Shown here: one piece after another, positions 49,714-58,855 of the stretch
Position numbering within the stretch: the first letter of the stretch is position 1
Layout of the letters: each line of letters starts with the position of its first letter
Made by a program: the position numbers and the translations under genes
The notes under the pieces: generated by a model
The model's input: only the letters and a program-made list of their open reading frames with translations
Database searches by the model: none
Told to the model about the DNA's origin: nothing
Assembly (NCBI GenBank): GCA_951394045.1
Contig: OX595996.1
Location: forward strand, 310,001 to 374,000
Direction of reading: 5' to 3'
DNA: 64,000 bases
Origin: Nitzschia sp. DOCU1
Lineage: Eukaryota > Bacillariophyta > Bacillariophyceae > Bacillariales > Bacillariaceae

Positions 49714-50918
49714 CGCGGATATTTTATACTGAGGATAACCTGCGGGAGTTATGACAACAAGGCGAGGATCCATTCTTTTGGCTTTCGTGACAGAATCAAA
49801 GTGAAGATGAAGCTTTGGGCTGCTCGGTACTACCGATTCTAACACGAGAGTGGTAAGAAGCCTATTTGCTCCAAACGAAAACGTCAGCAATCGAACAAAG
49901 CGAAAAAAGCGGGGAGTCTCGGGGATTATTGCTGTTGCTGTTGCAGCTGCACGCGAAAAAGACTCCCAGTCGTAGCGTGCCGCAAATGAGGTCGTAACGA
50001 ATACCCGAAATCGGATGCCACGTCGATGTCGGCCAACCTGGTTGGTCGAGAGCCATCGAAAATGTCACGGGCCCAGATGGCTACCCCAAATTCCGCTTGG
50101 GGAGAGTGCCGACGTCAGAAAAACTCATCATGGCGTCATGATGACGCAAAAGAAGCATGTACAAAGTTGTACCTGATTTATACGTCTTGAAATTGCAGAA
50201 TGAGATTGCCTTCCTGAATTCCAACGTCACAGGTGTCTTTCATTTAATGCATTTTCTGTCACCAGAACAAACTCAAAATTCGTTCTATGGAATTGTCACG
50301 AAGCTGTTCTTCTACCGGTATTCTGTCGGTCCCTTCCTGGGGGTTCTGTTGATATTTTTATCCTTGCGTCGTTAGATAATACCGGTAGAACTACGTCATA
50401 TTCTTTGCGTTTCGTCCAAGTTGAATTTTTGTCTGGCGCCACATGCCCCATTGTGTCAAGATGAACTTTTCGTGTCTTTCGGCCATAAGGTGCAAGACAC
50501 ACGTCACCCATAGGTACTAAGCCTGTTCATCTGGGAAGCGTTTAGAATTCATAGCAGTTCCTGGCATGCCATCTGCTTGAAGGCGGGGATGGGCATAAAT
50601 GTGGTAAGCATTGTGCAACAACCTCTCCTACCGGTATTTAACACATCGTAGTTTACGTTCCATTCATGCATGATACCCAATATTGCACCGAAACCCGAAA
50701 TTCTAAGAGAACGAAGAAATCGGCGGAGACGATGACGACAAGTTATCCGACCTGCCTTGGAGTAGCGGATGCCCAACCTCATCTCGAGGTGATGAAGACT
50801 ACTGCCACCGGTACATACAGTAGTAGCGGATACCTACTCTCGAGTTCAACGCTATTACGTCAGAACTGGCCTGAGAAAGGATGTTCTGAAGAATGCTTTG
50901 ATTGACTCACCGCCTTCG
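49714..50918. other. intergenic, no gene seen
   Basis: 1.2 kb upstream of the heat-shock factor gene. Several ctaccggtattc/taccggtagaa motifs occur (about 50313, 50379, 50629). Open frames such as 50157-50375 lack coding features. Nothing further supported. Confidence 0.5.
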
Positions 50919-52155
50919 TCTCGATAGTGGTCCGTGGTGCTCCCGTGAGGGTGACCCGCAAGACCTACCGAACACTGGGGAAGGGGCCCCGGTGTGAGCC
51001 AAGGCACTCCGCAAGGAGAAAACGAAATAGATAACAAAAGGGGGTAGTAGGTGCAGGCGCGGGAAGGCTTCCGGACAGACGTTAAATTACATAGCGCAAT
51101 TGAATGGCAGCCCATGAATTTGTAGACCACAAACGAACTGTCGCAAATAACGCTCAGGGAGGGAAGTTTGTGAAAGACGATGTCTATCTTTGTTGTAATG
51201 ACGATTGGACATGCAATGCAGCATCAGTGGATTTGAAGCTATGATGTTTGAGTGGAAGTGGGGTTTCAATACTACCATGGTGGTAGACAAGATGAGAGGC
51301 TGAATGGAGCAAAATTAACTGTTTGAGAATTTTTGTCAGTTGACGGTTTGGTGAGACAATGGCACGTGAGAGAACAAGGTAGTAGTTATCCCTATCCTGG
51401 GTTCATAATTGTTGACAGGAGAAAGATTCTTGGTTGTTGCAGTTAATGCGCGCTAAAATGTATGGAATGATAGGAGGTATGTTATTGGTGTTAGTAAGTA
51501 GACGTGGTTGCACGAGTACGGTAGGATAATTATGTGTATGTACATCTTTAAATTGGGAAGTTTGGATGCTGGGGAATGAGAACCCACAGATGATTTTACC
51601 GTTCACATGGAAGCATCAAAATCAAACATCGATCACAAAAACAAATCTGATGGTGACGGGAAACTCATTCTGTGTGAAATATCTTCGTTTCATGTCTCAT
51701 GCATAATGGAGATCATCTTCCGGATGATCATGGATGGCATGTTTATCATTTCTTTGGCAAGATACGTTGGTGGGTGATATTGTCGCTGGGTAAGTCATGG
51801 CCAGTTGGATTGAAGAAAGGAATCGGGCCATGGTGCATATTGCATTGCCGTTGTTTCGTTGGTGTTGGAGTTTCTTCGAGAAGACCTTTTTTTCTTGACC
51901 ATAGTTTAACCCATACAAATTGCGTCGGGACGGACTTTTTTTGCAAAAGTGTACTGTTAAACTTTTACGTGCGGTCTACGTGGATTCGTGAGATGTGATT
52001 GGCTGATTGTGATGCAACCGGGCGAGTCGATGCAGGGGTAGGTACATACTTGGGATCGCCCGTTGTTTTTGCCGCGATAGTTCAACCATAGAAATTGCGT
52101 CGGGACGGACTTTTTTCGCAAAAGTGTACTGTTAAACTTTTACGTGCGGTCTACG
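50919..52155 (-). mobile_element. non-coding repeat element, copy 2
   Basis: 1.24 kb, inverted relative of 16578-18585. The hairpin-rich end (50919-51085) is almost identical to 18418-18585, the interior is moderately diverged, and two diverged 181-bp units lie at its right end (about 51895-52155). It lacks the 37-bp satellite and the internal duplication of copy 1. Confidence 0.65.
50929..51018 (+). other. conserved hairpin cluster (possible structured RNA)
   Basis: Most conserved part of the two element copies. It contains CCC-GTGA-GGG (50942-50951), a 9-bp stem ACACTGGGG (50972-50980) / CCCCGGTGT (50987-50995), and CTCC-GCAA-GGAG (51007-51018). Two of the loops are GNRA tetraloops only when read in this direction, which suggests that an RNA copy of the plus strand is the functional form. 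Not recognised as tRNA, 5S, SRP or a spliceosomal RNA. Confidence 0.5.
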
Positions 52156-52842
52156 AGAACGGGCAGGCGCAATATGCACCTCTAGTGTTGGATGAGTTTT
52201 GTCTGAAAAGGCGCTGGAAAAATAGTTTTATTCGATCAGAAGAAAGGGCATATGAACCAACAAAACACAGAACCCGAATTCTTCCGATTCCGAGAAATTT
52301 CTCCGTTTGTTCAAAAAGGCATAAACTAAACGAGAATCGAGGAGAAGTTGAAGTTGAAGATGGCGTGACAGAAATGTATGTGTACTTCTTTCTACCGTAG
52401 ATAAAATCCCGGTAGCACTGGATTTGAGTTTTAAAAAAACGAGTAGGCGATTTTCGCTAACACTGTTCGGTGACGTCAGTCTTTTGTCCGATAGCAGATG
52501 ACTTCGGAAGTGTTACTACTACTCTCCTCTCTCTAGAGATTCCAATTTTCCTTGCCAGCTATTATCAAGATAGTAAGCTTTGAACTGGTCTTGTTCCTTA
52601 CTTGAAGATTGAGGAGTGGGTCTTGATGGCAGTTGAGGAGAACTTTAAAAGCAATCAGCATTATCATCACAAAGTCTGAAACCGTCTTTATCTTGGGGGA
52701 AGGATGATGTTGATTATTACCCGTATCTTTGCCGAGACTGTCAAGTTATCCTCTGCAATACGCAACACCATACGATCATACCGGGCCCGAGAAGGGCTGC
52801 TCTCAAAGCTATTACAAGAAAGGAATGCTTTGCAAAGCCGAC
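52156..52842. other. intergenic, no gene seen
   Basis: Between repeat element copy 2 and the pogo-type transposon. An open frame running to 52400 has no recognisable features. Confidence 0.45.
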
Positions 52843-53082
52843 TACCGTAATTTACGTAAAGATATAAGCACCAAATGTACAGCGCATGGCGCGCGGTGCT
52901 TACAGCTTTATTCAAATTTATGCTCGTATGTAGACCTGTAGGAGTAAAATAACTTGATCCGTAAGATCACATAGGGATTCCATCATGACTTGATAACGGT
53001 CCGTGATTCAAAACTCACATCCGGAAATGTGGGAGCCCATCAAAAGTGCAAACTCATTTTCACAACTCAATGCTCCTTGAAA

Positions 53083-54267
53083 ATGGGTCGCCAATCATTC
53101 ACCACTAGCCAAAAGCTCGCAATTATTCAAGATGCCAATCAAAGGCTTGCCAATGGTGAGTCTCTGAGGAGCATAGGGCGATTGCACAACGTTCAGGGTG
53201 TCCAAATTCGAAAATGGCAGGCCATGATCCAGCAGCTTGCAAGGAGCAGGCGATCTTCAAAGAGCTTGAACAAGGGTAGGCCTGGACGTCTGCAAGATCT
53301 AGAAGAAGAAATCATGACTTGGGCCCTTGAAATGCGAGATGCTGGAGTGCCATTGTCGTACAAGCATCTTGTGGTGAAGGCTTGCGAATTGAATGTTGCC
53401 TTCAACAATTTGCCTTCTTCACAGCAGTACCACACAATCCGGCGCCTTTGCTTGAAGAACAGCTTTAGGATCAGGAGGATCACTCACATGTCTCAAACAG
53501 ACCCAGCTGAGTTAGTGATCCAAGCCCAGCAGTGGTTGGACGTCATGAGGCCAATTGTCAGTGCTCCGAACGTCCAGCAACCATTTGTTCTCAACATGGA
53601 CCAGACCCCTATGTACCTCTCCATGGCGCCATTGACGACCCTGAACATCCAGGGAGAGAGCACAGTCAATGGTAGGAAAACAAGTGAGTCAGGGACTCGT
53701 TTTACAGTCTCTGTCACCATTGCTGCCAACGGTGACAAGCTCAAACCCTATCTCATCTTCAAGGGGGAGAGAAATGGGAGGATTGCCCAGAGGGAGCTTC
53801 CAGTGAACCCAAACGGGAATAGAGTTGTCCTTTGCTGCCAGAAGAAGGCCTGGCAAGATGAGACTAACATGGTTGATTATATTGACCGTGTTCTAGTGCC
53901 ATACCTTCAAGAAAGGGCGGTTGGGGTGCCCTGCATCTTACTTTTGGATCAATTTTCTGCTCATTGGACAGAGACAGTTCGTGACAGAATGGAGGATTTG
54001 GGGATCACCCCATACAAAATCCCCGCAGGATGCACTGCTATGGTGCAGCCTGTTGATGTTGGCATTGGGAAGCCTTTCAAGGACCGTGTAAGGTCGAAAT
54101 GGTGGAGTTGGATGTTGCAACAAGGAGCAGACAGAGCTACCTTTGTGAGTGCCTCTCGCCAGCTGGGATCAAGCTGGGTAGCTGATAGCTGGGATTCAAT
54201 CCAAGCTGACACTGTTAGGAATGCCTGGCGCAAGAGCCACTTCAGTTACTTTGTAGATGAAGATTAA
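53083..54267 (+). CDS. pogo/Tigger-type DDE transposase
   Basis: 394 aa from the first ATG. N-terminal helix-turn-helix (FTTSQKLAIIQDANQ, LRSIGRLHNV) and a second CENP-B-like helix region (DLEEEIMTWALEMRDAGVPL) bind the inverted repeats. The DDE_1 catalytic core has D173 (LNMDQTP), D289 (LLLDQFSAH) and D325 (VQPVDVGIGKPFK), a DD35D spacing. The family cuts and pastes DNA at TA dinucleotides, as seen for this element. No frameshift or stop. The frame is open upstream of the ATG but lacks another start. Confidence 0.93.
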   Translation: MGRQSFTTSQKLAIIQDANQRLANGESLRSIGRLHNVQGVQIRKWQAMIQQLARSRRSSKSLNKGRPGRLQDLEEEIMTWALEMRDAGVPLSYKHLVVKACELNVAFNNLPSSQQYHTIRRLCLKNSFRIRRITHMSQTDPAELVIQAQQWLDVMRPIVSAPNVQQPFVLNMDQTPMYLSMAPLTTLNIQGESTVNGRKTSESGTRFTVSVTIAANGDKLKPYLIFKGERNGRIAQRELPVNPNGNRVVLCCQKKAWQDETNMVDYIDRVLVPYLQERAVGVPCILLLDQFSAHWTETVRDRMEDLGITPYKIPAGCTAMVQPVDVGIGKPFKDRVRSKWWSWMLQQGADRATFVSASRQLGSSWVADSWDSIQADTVRNAWRKSHFSYFVDED

Positions 54268-54333
54268 ATCGCGATTGTAGTGATGATAGGAAGAAAGTTG
54301 TTACAGTTTGTGATTTCAAAATCTACTTAGAAT

Positions 54334-54836
54334 TCATTCATCTACATCACTATCAACTAAAGTAACAATGGAATCCAATACTTCATCACCAGGAACAACT
54401 TTGTCTACCAGGATTGCATGGCAAACCCCGTCCCTTGCATTCGAAAATGCAATCTTGTTGGCATCCTTGGAGCTGCTGTAATTTGTGATAACTTGAGCAA
54501 GCCTTCCCTCGAGATTCTTCTTGTATTCTTTGTAAACTTCTGGTAGGTGACCGACAATGCATCGATTCTCTCCCTCAGTAACCCATATAGCCGCTAAAAT
54601 GGACCTATATTCGTTGTTATCTGATAGATAGAAGATGGTGAGATTTTAATGATGAAAATAGGAGACCCTCTACCATTTTTCGACTTACCTGCCTTAACTA
54701 CGATGGATTTGATCCTAAGAAGCATATCCAGATGCACCTGAGAACCACAGATAGGATGGTGTTCGCAGTTGCAGCCAAGAGATGGGCTTGCAATGCCACA
54801 AATCATCACCAAAGCACCAGAGAAATCTTCTGCCAT
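54334..54836 (-). CDS. spliced passenger protein of the transposon, HIRAN-like
   Basis: Exon 1 54836-54689, intron 54688-54594 (GTAAGT...TTTTAG, 95 nt, phase 1), exon 2 54593-54334; 135 aa. Visible: CNCEHHPICGSQVHLDMLLR, then AIWVTEGENRCIVGHLPEVY and DGVCHAILVDKVVPGDEVL, with an acidic C-terminus. The order G..VH...L........AI.V.....VGHLP resembles the HIRAN fold of some DNA-repair helicases, which binds DNA ends. That match is by eye and tentative. It lies wholly inside the transposon, opposite to the transposase. It is therefore element cargo rather than a host gene split by the insertion. Confidence 0.6.
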
Positions 54837-55239
54837 TGTCAACTTTTGTGTCACAAAATTTTGTGCTCCCACGCATCGGTTGGGTCCTGCACAGTGCAGT
54901 CATGGATGTGGAACATGGAATCTTGGTGAAATGGAATCCGGAATCTTAAGGTAAGTTCACACCGGCCAGCCTGCAGAATGTACATAGGAATCGTGCAGTG
55001 CTTATATCTAAACGGTGCTTATTTCTTTACGTAAATTACGGTACATTGAAAAGAAACTGGGGGGCAAATCTACATCTTGTCCCACTCTTCGCCACTTACT
55101 TGAATTCAAACGCAACGCTAATGTACACCCGAAACTTCCTCATTTGGTAGAGAAACCAGCGGCTTCCGGTCTTTCCCGACAAACCGCCAGCTGCAATATC
55201 AAACATCCTTATTCAACAAATTTTTAAAAGTCACCCAAG

Positions 55240-55640
55240 CAATTTGCAACAACTCAAGATGGAGTCGCTGCCGCCAATGCCGAAGTGTATGGTCTGTATC
55301 ATGGATGGGGGGCCAAACATTTGTTTGCTCAGTCCTTTGGCAGATATTCTCGGCTTGAGGCCATTCTCCAGCAGAAGCACCCAGACGGTACGGCACCGAA
55401 TTGACATGACTGTAGCCTCCGGCGCGGCCTTTCCGATGTGTCCAAGGGCGGTGAGAGGTTAGACAACGATTTCCTCGTCACCACCTTGGGACCATTTGGA
55501 AAAACAAGTCTTGCACAAGTGGGACGATTCCCATCTCTGCAAGCCTTGATAGCAATGATGAGGGAAACAGTCGGCCACAAAGCCTCATCATGTCTAGTGA
55601 AAGCTACCTCGCTGTTATGACTGGCTTTGATCCTTACGGC
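55240..55640 (+). pseudogene. unrecognised decayed coding relic
   Basis: Frame pieces such as NAEVYGLYHGWGAKHLFAQS and GRYSRLEAILQQKHPDG, then in another frame GGERLDNDFLVTTLGPFGKT and LAQVGRFPSLQALIAMM. They read as protein but are broken by a stop and a frame change. No family recognised. Confidence 0.3.
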
Positions 55641-56299
55641 TCGGCAACGGTGGACAAATGCCCTTCCAATGACTCGTCCATTGACCATGAGGGTTTATTC
55701 GTTAGAATTGCCTCGGCGTCCACCAATATTACAATGACAGTATTAGGCGAGTAGTAATAAGATAGTTAAATAGTAGTAGGGGAAAACACGGTGCTGATGC
55801 CCGTCTCTGGGATAGATTACTTGCTAGTAGTACCATCGGAAAGAAGAAGGTAATTATTTCAGTATTGTGATTGGTGATGCCCCGTCATCGTTATCAGCAA
55901 GTCCTGCCAAGGAGCTAGTTTCTTGGTGCAGCACCGGCAGTACATCTTCTTTTACAGGAAAACCACCGCCCTTCAAACCGAGAAAGACGAGCTCAGATAT
56001 TAAATTTACACCTTGGCTACTAAGAATCTTGTGTCTCTTTGGACAACGGAAACTTTCAGACGACAGGGGTTTCCATGGATTGTTTGGCATGGAGTGATCA
56101 GCAGTGGCTCCTGGAGCTAGGTTTGAACGCTTGGAATCTGAAATTGTGAACTTCGCAATGCCACTGCACTTAGCTCAACCTTTCAAAACCAGATTTAAGG
56201 CCGGAAAGAAGAACTTTCACTAAGCGAGGCAGAGAAGGCAGAAAGGCAGAATGCAGAGATATAATTCAAAAATTTGATGCCAACAATCAAATGCTCAAG

Positions 56300-56620
56300 T
56301 CGAAAAAATTCTGACAATGTGGAAGGCAATGGCAAACATGCAATGGTCGTCCCTTGAGAGGAACTTGCTCAGAATAGAATGGAATTGTTCCATCAGTCTC
56401 AAAGTTACGTCAGGAGCTGTTCCAAAGCAATGCAAAACTCAAAAGAGGAAGAACTTATCCGAGATTTACAAGCCAAGAATGAGCACCACTTCGTCTTGGA
56501 GTCAAAGGCAGTTGCGTTGTCGGCTGTTTTGTCTGAATTGGATAAATGCGGCAATCAGGCAAAGGACTTGAATGACAAAAAGAATAAAATAGCAGAAGAA
56601 GGTTATGCCTCTAAGACGGT
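56300..56620 (+). pseudogene. coiled-coil coding relic
   Basis: SKEEELIRDLQAKNEHHFVL and VLSELDKCGNQAKDLNDKKN suggest a coiled coil, but there is no plausible start and the downstream part has no coding character. May be a fragment of a larger lost gene. Confidence 0.3.
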
Positions 56621-57230
56621 TGGTTGTAGAGTTGTAGTAGTGAGGACTTGTCTCCGAAGCAGCATCGAAATCTTTCCTTCAAGCGGCAACAGCATCATCA
56701 TCGTCCTTTCCTTGTTCCATGGGAGGGGTAGTAGGAGTAGTGGTGGCACGTGTCAAAATGCAATGATCATGTCATGTTGTTTGCGAGTTGGAATGAAAAG
56801 TTGTGGGCTGTACGAAGACTGGGAAGGGTTGGGTAAGAAGGTGCGAGGAATAAAGCGGGAACATGGCGATTTGCTCCAGTGTTCCAATTTGCGGGAAAAG
56901 TTAAAGAGGCGGTCATGATATGGTCCACAGCAGTATGTCGACTTCTTTTTTTAAGAATTGAGCTGAGAGGTACTAATATATTGCACTAGTAGTAAACGTT
57001 CGAAGGAGACAGCTCCTACCAGCAATAAAATTTATAGCACCAAATTTTCCAGTGAGGCAAGGTCCGCTCATATCGACTACGAGTAGTTGTTCTAGAGAGA
57101 TGTTTAGCCTTTCCTTGTTAAAAGTAGTATGATTTGCAAGACTGATATCAAACACTACGCATCCCGTTATTATCTTGATACTAGTAGACAAATGCCTGGG
57201 TGGTCATGACACGATTCAAACACGAGCCAT

Positions 57231-57272
57231 GTTGGCCTTCGTTGAGCCTTCCGAGGCTCAAGGAAGGCCAAC
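57231..57272. repeat. 42-bp near-perfect hairpin
   Basis: Arms gttggccttcgttgagcc (57231-57248) and ggctcaaggaaggccaac (57255-57272) pair over 18 positions with one mismatch around a 6-base loop ttccga. Confidence 0.85.
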
Positions 57273-57378
57273 GGTCAAAGTAGCAAAGCCAGATAGCTTC
57301 AATTGCAAATGATGAACTGGGAGGCTCTTTTGGAATGCTCACGCATGCGGTAGCTCAATTAGCGTTTCTGGCTTCTAC

Positions 57379-57927
57379 TCATTTCTGGCTTCTACTGGTA
57401 TCTCCGAAACAAAACGAAGCAGCATTTAGGCAGAAGCCCCCATTCGCCATCACCGAAAATTCACCTACCGGTAGTCCAAAACAGTCAAGACGCTTGACGA
57501 CATTTCCATGTACAAGGTTGGAATACTGTTGCTGAAAATTCTTGACCACAGTGGCCAGTTCAACCATGCTTCCTCGGTTGTCCATGGAAACCGATCCATC
57601 GTCTTCTATCAAGTCCTCTAATGAATCCAAAAGTTCGTATAATCGGTCTTTTGCTGGCACTCTGCCAGTATCGCTGTCTTGGCTCATTCTAAAATGCCCA
57701 TCGTGGCAATGCGATCTGCGCCTTTCAACCACATTTTTCCATAAGCACTTTTTGTCCCCGATGAGCGTCTTATGGTTGATTGGAGGGTCATTCCCTGCCG
57801 CCAAGTAAAGTGCGCGAGAAAATATGGGGCTGAACGTATCAATGCTGTCATCAGCCCAGACAAGGAAGCAAAAAAGAATAGTCATCGAAATGTCATCATT
57901 GTAACAGGAGTATGTTTTTGTGTCCAT
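57379..57927 (-). CDS. hypothetical protein
   Basis: 182 aa from the ATG at 57927. A hydrophobic start (ISMTILFCFLVWADDSI) might be a weak membrane or signal segment. The middle has a His/Cys/Arg cluster (RRRSHCHDGH). The C-terminal half (RLYELLDSLEDLIEDDGSVS, MVELATVVKNFQQQYSNLVH) looks helical and coding-like. No family recognised and no intron seen. It lies in an otherwise gene-poor stretch, and the 42-bp hairpin lies just beyond its 3' end. A chance frame is possible. Confidence 0.4.
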   Translation of the reverse strand: MDTKTYSCYNDDISMTILFCFLVWADDSIDTFSPIFSRALYLAAGNDPPINHKTLIGDKKCLWKNVVERRRSHCHDGHFRMSQDSDTGRVPAKDRLYELLDSLEDLIEDDGSVSMDNRGSMVELATVVKNFQQQYSNLVHGNVVKRLDCFGLPVGEFSVMANGGFCLNAASFCFGDTSRSQK

Positions 57928-58855
57928 CAGGCAATTGGTAAAAAATGAGGATACCACCTTGTGACAGCATTGACAAAATGCGAGGCAATCGCCGTAACAT
58001 CAAAGAAAATCAAGCATTAAAGATACACATAGTATTAATGCGCCGTCGTGGAGTTGGTTGTTTGACAACAATCTGTTCTTGCTTTTTCTTGTTGTAGTTG
58101 CTATTCCCCACGCATCCGGGAAGGCGCCAGGAATTTACCATTTTCCTTGCGTGGCGCGCGTTCACGCACGCAACTCGCCGCGTTCTCTCCCCTCATATTC
58201 CTCCATCACCACCCCTCTTCTCTCTCCCACCCAGTCGACCGGTGGGTTTCTTTCCTCGCTGTCCTCCTACTTCCATTTCTTCTCCTTCTCTTCCTCCCAT
58301 TCCCCTTCTTTGCTTCGTCCGCTTACCTCCAGTCTCCTTCCTCTCTCCCGCCATCCATCTCGCCTTTCCCCCTACTCCTGCTCTCTACTCTCCCCCTTTT
58401 GTCAGCATTCCCCTATCATCACCCACCCCCACTCCGCAAGTCGCCATCTCCCGCCCCACGCTACTTGATTGAATGCTTCTTGACACGAAACTCGTGCGAA
58501 CGTAGAGCTGAAACTACGATACCTCTACCGTAGTACCAGGTAGAATCATCAATAATTGCCCATCAAGGCTTCGTTGTTCTACCGGTATTCTGATGCTGAC
58601 ATTCGACAACGTCATCGCCGCAAAATCCAAATGCCCGATGCTAGATTTTAACTTCAAAGGTCTTTACTGTAGGTATCCCTCCTTGGTGCAACGGTAGATA
58701 CTCTTTGAGTGTCATTTTATAGTTCGTTGCCAATCATGGACAATACTAGACACATCATGATCATCTTTCACCTGGGGCTTTGGAGGACCCTTGGACTTCT
58801 CAGCACTGCTGATGGGTGAGATTTGCCTCCTCGGTGGCGCTGTATCCCAAAGTAA
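57928..58855. other. intergenic with long pyrimidine-rich tract
   Basis: No gene seen. About 58180-58455 the plus strand is very rich in C and T (runs such as ctctctcccac, cttctccttctcttcctccc), giving a polypurine/polypyrimidine block of roughly 275 bp. A tRNA-like ggtgcaacggtaga at 58687 lacks the rest of a tRNA. Confidence 0.5.

Larger units (their letters stand above)
52845..55041 (+). mobile_element. pogo-type DNA transposon with passenger gene
   Basis: 2197 bp flanked by TA (52843-52844, 55042-55043). Terminal inverted repeats of about 28 bp with one mismatch start CCGTAATTTACGTAAAGA and end in ATAAGCACC. ATATAAGCAC occurs once more just inside the right end. It contains a pogo-type transposase on the plus strand and a spliced small gene on the minus strand, convergent with 66 bp between stop codons. 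Complete ends and an intact transposase suggest a recent, possibly active copy. Confidence 0.92.
55044..57230. other. degenerate region with coding relics
   Basis: 2.2 kb without an intact gene. Two stretches look like decayed coding sequence (55240-55640 and 56300-56620, listed separately). The rest shows no repeat shared with the window. Confidence 0.45.

Noticed and set aside
50157..50375. 72-codon open frame with hydrophobic end
   Set aside because: No supporting context, no conservation visible, overlaps a region of repeated taccggta motifs.
58679..58755. tRNA-like sequence (ggtgcaacggtaga and agttcgttgcc)
   Set aside because: The D-arm resembles an A box, but the B box is poor, and acceptor and anticodon stems do not pair.
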